From Phenylobacterium sp. (GTDB taxonomy: Bacteria; Pseudomonadota; Alphaproteobacteria; Caulobacterales; Caulobacteraceae), in contig NZ_JAUYNW010000099.1 of NCBI RefSeq assembly GCF_030698145.1, positions 1-38,717 of the forward strand: DNA of 38,717 bases, written 5' to 3'. A program made the translations under genes and the position numbers. This document shows, piece by piece, positions 1 to 7,527 of this stretch. The stretch's first letter is position 1; each line of letters opens with the position of its first letter. The notes under the pieces were generated by a model. The model was not told where the DNA came from. It saw nothing but the letters and a program-made list of their open reading frames with translations, and made no database searches.

Positions 1-2
1 AC

Positions 3-131
3 TATCCCGACGACCCGGCGGCCTATACGGAGCAAGCCACGGTCGCCGACATGCCCGCGCTCCTCGACGCTGACGGCGCCAAGGACGCGATCATCGGCGG
101 CCTCTCGCTCGGAGGCTATATGAGCCTGGCC
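3..131 (+). pseudogene. 3'-truncated alpha/beta hydrolase fragment
   Basis: The frame is open from the window edge and reads YPDDPAAYT...MPALLDADGAKDAIIGGLSLGGYMSLA. The GLSLGGYMSLA segment is the nucleophile elbow (G-x-S-x-G-G) of an alpha/beta hydrolase, and the preceding stretch fits the helix and strand before it. Directly after SLA (about position 131) family resemblance stops and the frame runs antisense through the aldehyde dehydrogenase gene, so the 500-odd residues that follow are not hydrolase. The catalytic Asp and His would lie in the missing C-terminal half, so this copy cannot be functional. The start is outside the window. It is either a genuine deletion scar or a chimeric join at a contig edge. 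Confidence 0.7.
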
Positions 132-137
132 ACGAGG

Positions 138-1541
138 TCACCTCGCCATGTTGATGACCTGCATCTGGGTGAACTCCGCCAGGCCCGCCTCGCCGAGTTC
201 CGATCCGATGCCCGAGGTCTTGGCTCCGCCGAAGGGAATGCCGGGATCGAGTTCCGCGTGCTTGTTGATCCAGACCGTGCCGCTCTCCATGCGGCCGGCC
301 AGGTCATAGGCCAGGTCCAGATCGTTGGACCATATCGAGCCGCCCAGGCCGTAGAGCGAGGCGTTGGCGCGGGCCAGGGCATCCTCGCCGTCGCGGATCT
401 TGATCACCGGCAGGACCGGGCCGAACTGCTCCTCGTCCACCAGCCGCGTGCCGTCGGTGATATCGCGCACGATGGTCGGGCGGATGAAGTAGCCCTTGCC
501 CTCCATGGCGCCGCCGCCGGCGATGATCTTGCCGGTCTTGCGAGCGTCCTCGATGACGCCCAGGACCTTGTCGTACTGCATCTTGTTCTGCAGGGGGCCC
601 ATCTGGACGCCCTGCTGCAGGCCTTCCCCCACTACGGCCGCGTCGGCCAGCTTCGCGAGTTCGGCGCAGACGCGGTCGTAGATGCTCTCGTGCACATAGG
701 CCCGCTTGACCGCGATGCAGACCTGGCCGGAGTTCTGGAAGGCGGCGCTGAAGATCTTGCCGGCCGTGGCCTCGGGATTGACGTCGCCCAGCACGATGGC
801 CGCGTCGTTGCCGCCCAGTTCCAGGGTGATGCGCTTCAGCGCGTCGGCCGCCCCGGCCATCACCTTCTTGCCGGTCTCGGTGGAGCCGGTGAAGGAGATC
901 TTGTTTATGTCCGGATGGGCGGTGAGCGCCCCGCCCAGGTCGTTGGCGTCGGCGATGACGTTGAGCACTCCGGCCGGCACACAATCCTTCACCAGTTCGG
1001 CGAAGCGCAGGGTGGAGAGCGGCGTGGTGGCCGCGGGCTTCAGCACCACGGTGTTGCCGGCCAGCAGGGCGGCCGGGACCTTGAAAGCCATCAGGATCAT
1101 CGGGAAGTTCCAGGGCACGATGGCGCCGACCACGCCCAGGGCGCGACGGCGCACCTCCACCTTGCGGCCCGGACCGTCGTCCAGGACCTTGATCGGCAGG
1201 TCGAGGGTCGAGAAATAGCGGAAGAAGGCCGAGGCGCCGTAGACCTCCCCGGTAGCCGCCTCGATGGGCTTGCCCTGTTCCTGGGTCAGCAGGCGGGCGA
1301 GTTCCGGCGCATTGGCCTTGATGATGTCGGCCATGGCGACCAAGGTCGCGCGGCGTTCGGCGATGGGCGTGTCGCGCCAGGCTGGGAAGGCGGCCTTGGC
1401 CGCGGCCACGGCCTTGTCGAGCTGGGCCTTGGAAGCCCGGGCGCAGGTGGCGACCGGCTCTTCGGTGGCGGGGTTGATGACATCCATCGTGGCGTCGCCG
1501 TCTTCAAGACGACCGTCGATGAGCAGCTTGAACTGGGCCAT
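138..1541 (-). CDS. NAD(P)-dependent aldehyde dehydrogenase family protein
   Basis: 467 residues, full length for a compact aldehyde dehydrogenase. It oxidises an aldehyde to the acid with NAD(P)+ in the cytoplasm; the substrate cannot be told from sequence. The Rossmann part carries VPWNFP (Asn145, oxyanion), VVLKPA (Lys168, cofactor ribose) and FTGSTETGKK. The general base is Glu241 in LELGGND and the nucleophile Cys275 in NSGQVC. EEQFGPVLPV is the usual C-terminal motif, and the protein ends in a normal terminal strand (QVINMAR). An AAGGAAG ribosome site precedes the ATG. It is divergent from the small membrane protein at 1694. Its stop lies only a few bases from the broken hydrolase upstream in the window, yet the gene itself is intact. 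Confidence 0.95.
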   Translation of the reverse strand: MAQFKLLIDGRLEDGDATMDVINPATEEPVATCARASKAQLDKAVAAAKAAFPAWRDTPIAERRATLVAMADIIKANAPELARLLTQEQGKPIEAATGEVYGASAFFRYFSTLDLPIKVLDDGPGRKVEVRRRALGVVGAIVPWNFPMILMAFKVPAALLAGNTVVLKPAATTPLSTLRFAELVKDCVPAGVLNVIADANDLGGALTAHPDINKISFTGSTETGKKVMAGAADALKRITLELGGNDAAIVLGDVNPEATAGKIFSAAFQNSGQVCIAVKRAYVHESIYDRVCAELAKLADAAVVGEGLQQGVQMGPLQNKMQYDKVLGVIEDARKTGKIIAGGGAMEGKGYFIRPTIVRDITDGTRLVDEEQFGPVLPVIKIRDGEDALARANASLYGLGGSIWSNDLDLAYDLAGRMESGTVWINKHAELDPGIPFGGAKTSGIGSELGEAGLAEFTQMQVINMAR

Positions 1542-1693
1542 GGCGCTTCCTTCCCTCTGGGGTTGGCGAAATCTCGCTCACCTGCCGCAGCGGCGGTCAA
1601 GACTGCGCGAGCGGAAGTCGAAAGCCCGGCGGGCCGTGATAACTAGGACGCCCTTGAACCGAGTCCGCCGCTCGCCCGGCGTGGAGGCCCCTC

Positions 1694-2164
1694 ATGATCA
1701 TCGCCGGATGGATTCTCGCCCTGCTGGGCCTGGCCCAGGTGGTGTTCGCCGGCACAATCGAGGTCTCGCAACTCACTGAGGGCAACCGGCTGATCGGCCT
1801 GGCGCCCAGCGTGGTGGCCAACGCCGACTTGGTGGGCCAGCGGGCGATGATCCACCAGGCCGGCTGCGCGACCTTCCTGGCCGGGGTGGTGTTCATCGGC
1901 GCGGCCTATCTGAAGCCGGCGCCTCCCGGACAACAGTCCAAGGCCTGGACCAGCATGGCGGCGATCGCGGCCCTGGTCCTGACCGTGGCGGCCCTGGGCG
2001 GCTTCGGCGCCTTCCTCTACGCCCTGCATGTCCAGAACGCCGACCAGCGGCTGGTCGACGAGATCAAGGCCCGCGAGGCCCGCAACCTCTCCACCGACGC
2101 CCTGATGAAGGAAGCCGAGAAGCGCCTGCAGAACGAGACCGAAGCCGCCGCGGCGTCGCGCTGA
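1694..2164 (+). CDS. Small integral membrane protein, unknown function
   Basis: 156 residues. I do not recognise the family. An N-terminal hydrophobic segment (about residues 1-20), a second around 58-75 and a third around 90-112 suggest three membrane spans. A charged, Glu/Lys-rich, probably helical cytoplasmic tail of about 45 residues follows (QNADQRLVDEIKAREARN and onward). The start is well supported by GGAGG six bases before the ATG. The stop is two bases from the start of the thioesterase gene, so the two are almost certainly co-transcribed. Confidence 0.8.
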   Translation: MIIAGWILALLGLAQVVFAGTIEVSQLTEGNRLIGLAPSVVANADLVGQRAMIHQAGCATFLAGVVFIGAAYLKPAPPGQQSKAWTSMAAIAALVLTVAALGGFGAFLYALHVQNADQRLVDEIKAREARNLSTDALMKEAEKRLQNETEAAAASR

Positions 2165-2166
2165 CC

Positions 2167-2979
2167 ATGACCGCACCACTCTTCTTCGACATCCAGGCGA
2201 CGCACAATCCGCACCGCTGGTACCTGCCGCTGAGCCCAGGCGTCTGCGTGGGGCCGCCCGGAAACCTGTTCATGTTCGGCGGGGTGGGGTTGGGTTCGGC
2301 CATCGCCGCCTTGCAGCGGACCTGCGAGCGGCCGGTGATCTGGGCCACGGCGCAGTACCTCTCCTACGCTCGGCCGCCCAGCGTGGTGGACCTGGACGTC
2401 TGGGTCCCGGCGGCCGGCAAGTACAACAGCCAGGCCCGGGTGATCGGCCACGTCGGCGACAAGGAGATCTTCACGGTCAACGCCGCCCTGGGCGCGCGGC
2501 CGAGCGACCTGTCGCGCCAGTGGCTGACCATGCCCGACTGCGCCCCGCCGGAAGACTGCCCGCCCGCCGCCCACTGGCGCGGGGGCGGGGAGGACCTGCA
2601 CAGCCGCATCGAGGTGCGGGTGGCCAAGGGCCGCTATGGCGGCACGGACGCCGGCGATGGCGAGGACGGCCGGCTGCTGTTGTGGATCCGGCCGCGGGAG
2701 GCGATCGCCATCGACGCCACCATGCTGGCGATCATGGCCGACTTCGTGCCGGGCGCGGTGGGCAACGCGCTCGGCCTCAACGCCGGCGGCAACAGCCTGG
2801 ACAACACCATCCGCGTGCGCGCGATCGTTCCGACCGACTGGGTGCTGTGCGACACCCGCATCCTGGGGATCCACGGCGGCTTCGGTCACGGGGCCATGTA
2901 CCTGTTCGCCCAGGACGGCGAGCTGATGGCCACGGCCAGCCAGTCGCTGATCGTCCGAGTGCATGGGGAACGGGGCTAG
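2167..2979 (+). CDS. Acyl-CoA thioesterase-like protein, double hotdog fold
   Basis: 270 residues resembling TesB/type II acyl-CoA thioesterases, which hydrolyse acyl-CoA to free acid and CoA in the cytoplasm. The first hotdog contains GGVGLGSAIAALQRT and a TAQYLSYARPPSVVDLDV strand. The second, from about residue 178, contains IDATMLAIMADFVPGAVG, then SLDNTIRVRA and a closing GELMATASQSLIVR strand, both typical of the family. The gap to the preceding membrane-protein gene is two bases. The TAG stop is the right half of a CTAG shared with a reverse-strand stop. Substrate chain length cannot be judged. Confidence 0.85.
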   Translation: MTAPLFFDIQATHNPHRWYLPLSPGVCVGPPGNLFMFGGVGLGSAIAALQRTCERPVIWATAQYLSYARPPSVVDLDVWVPAAGKYNSQARVIGHVGDKEIFTVNAALGARPSDLSRQWLTMPDCAPPEDCPPAAHWRGGGEDLHSRIEVRVAKGRYGGTDAGDGEDGRLLLWIRPREAIAIDATMLAIMADFVPGAVGNALGLNAGGNSLDNTIRVRAIVPTDWVLCDTRILGIHGGFGHGAMYLFAQDGELMATASQSLIVRVHGERG

Positions 2980-3127
2980 GCCAGCGCCTCCAGGGCGGCG
3001 AGAGTCCGCGAACCCCGACCATCGTCATGCCGGCGCCACCAAACACCCACCAGTCGTCCTCCATCTCGCTTGAGGTGGCGCAGACTGCATTGAGCGTGGC
3101 GGCGAGGTCGGGCGTCATGTCGATCAT
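2976..3127 (-). pseudogene. Decayed nucleotidyltransferase-like gene (start and possible end retained)
   Basis: The start ATG (3127) overlaps the stop of the upstream esterase as ATGA, a sign of translational coupling in a former two-gene operon. The product begins MIDMTPDLAATLNAVC and then EDDWWVFGGAGMTMVGVRG, resembling the N-terminal strand-helix of small nucleotidyltransferase-fold proteins (DDWWxxGxxAxxLxGVR). It then loses sense and would run antisense through the thioesterase. A neighbouring frame ends TLAALEALA at a TAG that overlaps the thioesterase stop as CTAG, where the original gene probably ended. The simplest reading is an internal, frame-changing deletion. The family assignment rests on about 40 residues. 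Confidence 0.4.
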
Positions 3128-4302
3128 CGCGGGGTGGACTCCGGAGCGGTCGGTGGACCGGCGTCGCCGAACATCCGGACCGTGGCCTCGGCGAACAGAT
3201 CCTCCCAGAGATCTTCACTATGGCCAGCGGTGCGCAGCTCCAACCAAAGGCGGCGGGCGCTAGGCGCCGCCAGGGCCGCCGCCGTGCGGGCGTTATTTCC
3301 AAAACCCTGCTCGAGCGTCCCACCGCCGAGGAAGACGTCGCCGAACCGCGCGCCGTGCAATCTCTGGATACCGGAAGCGCCGCCAGGCGAGAGCGAAATA
3401 ACCTTCTCGAATACGTCCGGATGCCGTGCGCCCATTTGCAACGCCCACCCACCACCGTTCGAATAACCTGTCACGGCCCGCTGGCGCGGGACCGTCGCAG
3501 CGGCGAACTCGCGCTCGGCCAGGGGTACGACCTCTTCAAGCAGGAAGCGCTCATGAGCCGCAAACCGGGCGTCACCGCCTTCGAAGCCGATCAGGTACTC
3601 CTGGTGGCGAAACTGGATGCCTGGGCCAGCGTCACGGGCGGTCTCGGCAGGCGCTGGCCAAAGGCCAACCAGGATGACTTGAGGAAGTTTCCCGTCCTGG
3701 ACCAGCGCATGAATGATTCCGGCCCGGCCGTGCACGCTGTCTCCGTCCGCCATGTAGATCACAGGGTATCGCCGGCCAGGTGGCGGGTTCGGTGGCGCGT
3801 AAATGGTCAGCTTTCGACGCTCGCCCATCGCGCGCGATGAGATCGTGAGGTCGCGTATCCAATCGGCTGGGATGCTTGTGCGGCTGGCGGGCTTCGCCGC
3901 CTGTGGCCCCCGCCAGCGCGTCATCGGCTGCCGCGTGGGAAACACGCCAATGGTGAGTTGCGCGTGGGGCAGGTCGGGAACCCGAATCGACATGGCCCAT
4001 AGATCGACGCCTCCCTCGATCCGCTCCATCGGCGTCTGAACCGCGCAGCAGAGCAGCGCATAGTCGCCCGAACGACGCGCGACGGCGTTGAGGGTGTCGT
4101 TCTCGATCCACCAGGCGAGCGCCTCGCCCTTGAGGCGGTTTTCGGCTTCCTGGACCGGGAAGCGGCGACCAGTCCGACACACCTCGGTTGGCGTCTCTAG
4201 GCACGTCGGCGCTGCGTCGATCTTCGGAACGGACTGCTGGGCCAGAACCGGCAGGGCGCAGAGGGCGAGCCAGAGCCCAAGCAAGACAGCAGTTCTCGGC
4301 AT
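3124..4302 (-). CDS. Secreted esterase, enterochelin-esterase/esterase-D type alpha/beta hydrolase
   Basis: 392 residues with a Sec signal peptide (MPRTAVLLGLWLALCALPVLA, cleavage near A21). The C-terminal two thirds is a PF00756-type esterase: RKLTIYAPPNPPPGRRYPVIYMADG opens the fold, GYSNGGG holds the nucleophile Ser281, GGGTLEQGF sits at the acid position, and TAGHSEDLWEDLF supplies the catalytic His. It should hydrolyse an ester outside the cytoplasm; the substrate is unknown. The N-terminal 130 residues are an unfamiliar module, in place of the immunoglobulin-like domain of Fes proteins. An AGGA box seven bases before the ATG supports the start, and a perfect 9-bp inverted repeat lies just upstream. 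The stop overlaps the start of the decayed nucleotidyltransferase-like gene. Confidence 0.85.
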   Translation of the reverse strand: MPRTAVLLGLWLALCALPVLAQQSVPKIDAAPTCLETPTEVCRTGRRFPVQEAENRLKGEALAWWIENDTLNAVARRSGDYALLCCAVQTPMERIEGGVDLWAMSIRVPDLPHAQLTIGVFPTRQPMTRWRGPQAAKPASRTSIPADWIRDLTISSRAMGERRKLTIYAPPNPPPGRRYPVIYMADGDSVHGRAGIIHALVQDGKLPQVILVGLWPAPAETARDAGPGIQFRHQEYLIGFEGGDARFAAHERFLLEEVVPLAEREFAAATVPRQRAVTGYSNGGGWALQMGARHPDVFEKVISLSPGGASGIQRLHGARFGDVFLGGGTLEQGFGNNARTAAALAAPSARRLWLELRTAGHSEDLWEDLFAEATVRMFGDAGPPTAPESTPR

Positions 4303-4309
4303 CGGTACA

Positions 4310-4337
4310 TCCTATGGTTGCTTCGATCACCATAGGA
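4310..4337. promoter_or_regulatory. Perfect 9-bp inverted repeat, candidate operator of the esterase operon
   Basis: TCCTATGGT (4310-4318) and ACCATAGGA (4329-4337) are exact reverse complements separated by 10 bases. The centre lies about 22 bp before the esterase start, between it and the terminator of the UrcA-like gene. Arm length, spacing and position fit a dimeric repressor site. No regulator gene is adjacent, so the binding protein is unknown. The left arm also carries part of the esterase ribosome-binding region. Confidence 0.5.
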
Positions 4338-4372
4338 GGAGTTCGCGCGTACAGCCAAGCTCGCGACATGAC

Positions 4373-4398
4373 AAAGGCCGGCGTCGCCGCCGGCCTTT
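4373..4398 (-). terminator. Hairpin terminator after the UrcA-like gene
   Basis: AAAGGCCGGCG and CGCCGGCCTTT form a perfect 11-bp stem with a TCGC loop. It lies about 25 bases beyond the stop of the reverse-strand UrcA-like gene and before the separately promoted esterase. The T-rich end of the stem is short, as often seen in GC-rich genomes. Confidence 0.7.
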
Positions 4399-4422
4399 GC
4401 TTGGTCGTTGGCTTTGTTGGGC

Positions 4423-4698
4423 CTAGCGCGCGGCCAGGGTCGTGCCAGCCTGGGCCTGGGCGGTGGCCAGTTGGCTGAGCGCGGTCTTGGTGGTGGCCTT
4501 CACGCAGCGGCCATAGGCGTCGAGCGCCAGGGTCTCGCTGCGGGTCTCGTAGAAACAGACCTTCTTGGCGGCCTTGGTGACGTCCGCCTCGATCTGGGCG
4601 GGCGACTTGCCGACCAGGTTGACCTTGACCGAGGCGGCCTGGGCGGGGGCGGAGATGGCCAGAACGGCCAGGGTCGAAAGAGCAAAGGTGCGGATCAT
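4423..4698 (-). CDS. UrcA-like exported small protein
   Basis: 91 residues from the ATG at 4698. A signal peptide (MIRTFALSTLAVLAISAPAQA) leads to a mature chain with the UrcA pattern: a strand (VKVNLVG), a helix ending AAKKVC (Cys48), then YGRC (Cys65) and a final amphipathic helix. The two cysteines probably form a disulfide in the periplasm. UrcA-family proteins have no settled function. A TTG at 4731 with GGGAGG five bases upstream would add 11 residues before the signal peptide and is a real alternative start, because the ATG has only a weak ribosome site. A strong hairpin terminator follows. Confidence 0.7.
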   Translation of the reverse strand: MIRTFALSTLAVLAISAPAQAASVKVNLVGKSPAQIEADVTKAAKKVCFYETRSETLALDAYGRCVKATTKTALSQLATAQAQAGTTLAAR

Positions 4699-5003
4699 AA
4701 TCTGAAGTCCCGAAAGGGGGTTGAAGACCAACCACCTCCCGACGTTTCCCTTTGGACGGCAGCCAAATCTAACGGCGACCGCTACGCCCGACTCCTGGGT
4801 AATCCTTGCGCCGCATGGGGTTCAAGTGAATATTGTGCATCGCAACGATATCTTATTGCGATGCAATATCGATGGGCGTCGGGCTCGGTTTGAAGGCGCC
4901 CGGCATGGGCATTGCGACGGAGGGCCGTGAAGGCGCCGGAATGAAACACTTGCGTTCCAGCAGGCTTCACCTTTGACTAATCTTCGTTAATCGCCGAGGC
5001 CCC
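4699..5003. other. Intergenic region with a long palindrome
   Basis: About 305 bases between the divergent UrcA-like and TonB-C-like genes, with lower GC than the flanks. It presumably holds promoters for both. The only clear structure is the inverted repeat at 4836-4865. I see no convincing open frame or tRNA. Confidence 0.6.
4836..4865. promoter_or_regulatory. Perfect 10-bp inverted repeat, candidate operator
   Basis: TGCATCGCAA (4836-4845) and TTGCGATGCA (4856-4865) are exact reverse complements around a 10-base spacer, CGATATCTTA. A second, nested symmetry pairs CGATAT (4846-4851) with ATATCG (4866-4871). It lies in the divergent intergenic region, about 140 bp from either start. There is no T-run, so it is more likely a protein site or structured RNA than a terminator. 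Confidence 0.5.
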
Positions 5004-5285
5004 ATGCTGTTTTCCGTTCTTGCCGCCGCCGCCGCGCTTTCGGCTTCCGCCGCCGCCCAACCCGCCTCGGCCGTCGCGCCGGCGCCGATGGTCGAGGCCG
5101 TCGCCACCGCCGTGCTGCTGGACTGCCAGGTTTCGGAAACCGGCCTGACCGACTGCAAGGCGCTGGACGCCGAGGGCGCCAAGGCCGAGGCGGCCGTCAA
5201 GTTGGCCGCGCAGATCGAGGTCCCGGAGAGCTTCGCGCTCGCCAATCCGGGTCGGATCGTCATCAAGATGACGGTCAACCCCTAA
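5004..5285 (+). CDS. Small exported protein with a TonB C-terminal-like fold
   Basis: 93 residues. An Ala-rich signal peptide (about 1-19) is followed by a domain reading ATAVLLDCQVSETGLTDC, then AAVKLAAQIEVPES and ending GRIVIKMTVNP. This strand-helix-strand order, with paired cysteines (Cys41, Cys51) and a basic final strand, resembles the TonB C-terminal domain (C-x-V-x-x-x-G-x-L-x-D-C). It has no transmembrane anchor or proline-rich linker, so it is not a working TonB energy transducer. It is probably a stand-alone periplasmic protein. Its role is unknown. Confidence 0.6.
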   Translation: MLFSVLAAAAALSASAAAQPASAVAPAPMVEAVATAVLLDCQVSETGLTDCKALDAEGAKAEAAVKLAAQIEVPESFALANPGRIVIKMTVNP

Positions 5286-5312
5286 GCTACACTTGACCTC
5301 GCGCCTCGGCTC

Positions 5313-5330
5313 GACGCTTTAGCGAGCGTC
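5313..5330 (+). terminator. Possible weak terminator or 5' hairpin
   Basis: GACGCT and AGCGTC form a 6-bp stem with a 6-base loop between the TonB-C-like gene and the aldo/keto reductase gene. There is no T-run, so the role is uncertain. Confidence 0.25.
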
Positions 5331-5352
5331 ACCAGAGGCACGGAGCGTAGGC

Positions 5353-6333
5353 ATGATTGAGCGTCGAATCGGTCCCTTCGAGGTCTCGGCCATCGGTCTG
5401 GGCTGCATGAGCCTGTCCCACGCCTATGGTCCGCCGCCGCCGCGCGAACAGGCCGAGCAAGTGCTGAAGGGCGCGCTGGACGCCGGCTACACCTTCTTCG
5501 ACACCGCCGCGGTCTATGGGATCGGCCACAACGAGACCCTGGTCGGCGAGGTGCTGGGCTCCCGCCGCAAGGACTTCGTCCTGGCCTCCAAGTGCGGCCT
5601 GACCAATGGCGACCAGCGCGAACTGAACGGCCGCCCGGAAATCCTGAAGGCCACCTGCGAAGGCAGCCTGAAGCGACTCCAGACCGACATCATCGACATC
5701 TATTACCTGCATCGTTGGGACAAGCGCGTGCCCATCGAGGAGAGCGTCGGCGCGCTGTCGGAGTTGGTCGCCGAGGGCAAGATCAAGACCATCGGCTTGT
5801 CCGAGGTCTCGGCCGAGACCCTGCGCCGCGCCCACGCCGTCCACCCGATCACCGCGCTGCAGACCGAGTACTCGCCCTGGACCCGCAACCCTGAGATCGC
5901 GGTGCTGGACGCCTGTCGCGAGTTGGGCGTCGCCTTCGTAGCCTTCAGCCCGGTCGGCCGCGGCTTCCTGGCCGGCGGGGTCCTCGATCCGAGCGTCCTG
6001 GCCGAGGGCGACTTCCGAAAGGACATGCCGCGGTTCCAGGGCGAGGCTTTCGCCGCAAATTTGAATCTTTACAAGGCGTTCGCCGCCATTGCGGATGAGG
6101 CGGGCTGCACGCCGGCCCAGCTCTGCCTAGCCTGGCTGATGCAGAAGGATCCGATTATCGTCCCGATCCCCGGCACCACCTCGCCTGCCCACATGGCCGA
6201 AAACGCCAAGGCCGCCGAAGTGACGTTGTCGTCTGAGACCATGGCCAAGATCGAGGCGCTGGTGAATGAGAAGACCGTCACCGGCCCCCGTTATGCGCAG
6301 GCCATGCAGGCCTCGATCGACACCGAGGGCTAG
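5353..6333 (+). CDS. Aldo/keto reductase
   Basis: 326 residues, full length. NADPH-dependent carbonyl reductase with the (beta/alpha)8 fold. The catalytic tetrad is visible: Asp50 and Tyr55 (FFDTAAVYG), Lys80 (ASKCG) and His120 (YYLHRWD). The IGLGCMSLS start, LGVAFVAFSPVGRGFLAG and the cofactor-binding PIPGTTSPAHMAENAKA near the C-terminus place it in the subgroup of bacterial AKRs related to YhdN and plant auxin-induced homologues. The natural substrate is unknown. The TAG stop is shared as CTAG with the convergent small gene. Confidence 0.93.
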   Translation: MIERRIGPFEVSAIGLGCMSLSHAYGPPPPREQAEQVLKGALDAGYTFFDTAAVYGIGHNETLVGEVLGSRRKDFVLASKCGLTNGDQRELNGRPEILKATCEGSLKRLQTDIIDIYYLHRWDKRVPIEESVGALSELVAEGKIKTIGLSEVSAETLRRAHAVHPITALQTEYSPWTRNPEIAVLDACRELGVAFVAFSPVGRGFLAGGVLDPSVLAEGDFRKDMPRFQGEAFAANLNLYKAFAAIADEAGCTPAQLCLAWLMQKDPIIVPIPGTTSPAHMAENAKAAEVTLSSETMAKIEALVNEKTVTGPRYAQAMQASIDTEG

Positions 6334-6539
6334 GCGGCTCCCAGCGTTTGCGAGGCGGTCTTGAGAGCCGCCCTGGCCAGGTGCAGGGCGCGATCGGCGA
6401 CCACGTCGGCCGGAAGGTCGTGCAGGCCGCGCGGGCGGGGCAGGCTGACGTGCACCGTAATCCCGTCATCAGTCAGTACCGAGACGCCGACCACGGTCGG
6501 GCTGACGGTCACGGACGGCGGAAGCGAAAGGTCCAGCAT
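6330..6539 (-). CDS. Conserved-looking small protein, unknown function
   Basis: 69 residues from the ATG at 6539, chosen because AAGGAG lies nine bases upstream. The chain starts with an amphipathic MLDLSLPPSVTV segment, has two short strands (VVGVSVLTDDGITVHVSL) and ends in an Ala-rich helix (VVADRALHLARAALKTA). It has no signal peptide or membrane span and I do not recognise it. It lies 99 bases downstream of the acetyltransferase gene on the same strand and could be co-transcribed. It ends on a CTAG shared with the aldo/keto reductase stop. Confidence 0.6.
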   Translation of the reverse strand: MLDLSLPPSVTVSPTVVGVSVLTDDGITVHVSLPRPRGLHDLPADVVADRALHLARAALKTASQTLGAA

Positions 6540-6638
6540 GTCTGCGTCTCCTTTTCCCCAACGAGGGGGATTAGGGGCCGCACGCTCAGGATGTCCAGGC
6601 ACGCTTTTATGACTTGAACGGTAGGAACCATTTAACGT

Positions 6639-7457
6639 TCAGGCCTCGGCCCCGAACAATTCCTCGTGCTTGGCGCGGATGGCGGGCCAGGCGGCGGCGG
6701 CCTCCGGCACGTCGAGGCCGAAGTCCTGCTTCAGGACGGCGACGAACTCCTCGGCGGAGTTGAGCAGCGTCGTCTCTTTCCCATCGGGCCGGATGCGGCG
6801 ATGGGCGCGGCCCAACAAGGCGACGATCCCGTCCGGCGTGTGGCGGAAGGCGAGCGCGGTCTGGACGAAGATCGACTCCGGCGAGGTGGAGAGCCAACGG
6901 CAGGTGGCGCCCAGTTCGTCAGGCGAGGCGGGCGCGAGGGTGAAGTCGAAATAGGGCGCGCCGCCGTTGGCGTGGTTGTGGAACCGAAGCCATTTCCCGT
7001 CGAGGTCCTCGAGCCGGAAGCTGTAGCCGGCGCAGTCGAGGTCGCCGAAGCTCATCGGGAAGGGTTCGAGAATGCCATCTCCGAAGCCGACATCGGCGAT
7101 ATAGGGCCGGTCCAACTCGACGCGCAGGACCAGGTGGTTGCCCAGTGGGCGGTCGCCGCGCTCTCCGCGGGAGACCGAGCCGGCCATCCGCGTGACCGAG
7201 AAGCCGATCTCCTGCAGCACCGCGCCCAGCAGGCCGTTCATCTCGTAGCACCAGCCGCCGCGCCGCCGGGTGACCAGCTTGTCGAAGGCGGCCCCGGTGT
7301 CGAGGGTCATCGGCCGGCCGAGCTGGACGTCAAGGTTCTCGTAGGGGATCGACCGCAGATGACCGCGGTGGAGGGCGGTCAGGGTCGCCAGGTCCGCCCT
7401 GGCGGGGCCCGAGAAGCCGACGCGGTCGAGATAGGCCTGTACGTCCACGTCGTGCAT
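6639..7457 (-). CDS. nat: Arylamine N-acetyltransferase
   Basis: 272 residues, the normal length of bacterial NAT. It transfers acetyl from acetyl-CoA to aromatic amines or hydrazines through a cysteine thioester. The Cys-His-Asp triad is intact: Cys70 in RRGGWCYEMN, His108 in GNHLVLRV and Asp122 in ADVGFGDG. The SIPYENLDV motif near residue 37 is also typical. The likely role is detoxification of aromatic amines, or amide formation in secondary metabolism; nothing nearby suggests a biosynthetic cluster. A group of extragenic hairpins lies upstream. Confidence 0.93.
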   Translation of the reverse strand: MHDVDVQAYLDRVGFSGPARADLATLTALHRGHLRSIPYENLDVQLGRPMTLDTGAAFDKLVTRRRGGWCYEMNGLLGAVLQEIGFSVTRMAGSVSRGERGDRPLGNHLVLRVELDRPYIADVGFGDGILEPFPMSFGDLDCAGYSFRLEDLDGKWLRFHNHANGGAPYFDFTLAPASPDELGATCRWLSTSPESIFVQTALAFRHTPDGIVALLGRAHRRIRPDGKETTLLNSAEEFVAVLKQDFGLDVPEAAAAWPAIRAKHEELFGAEA

Positions 7458-7527
7458 CCCCGAAGTTACCCGACCAAGCTAGGTACGCCGCCGCCCCGAT
7501 GCCAGCCGATTGAAGAGTCCGTCAGAT

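Noticed and set aside
51..1646. A 531-codon open frame opposite the aldehyde dehydrogenase gene
   Set aside because: Apart from its first 27 residues it is the antisense of a clear dehydrogenase gene; long shadow frames are expected at this GC content.
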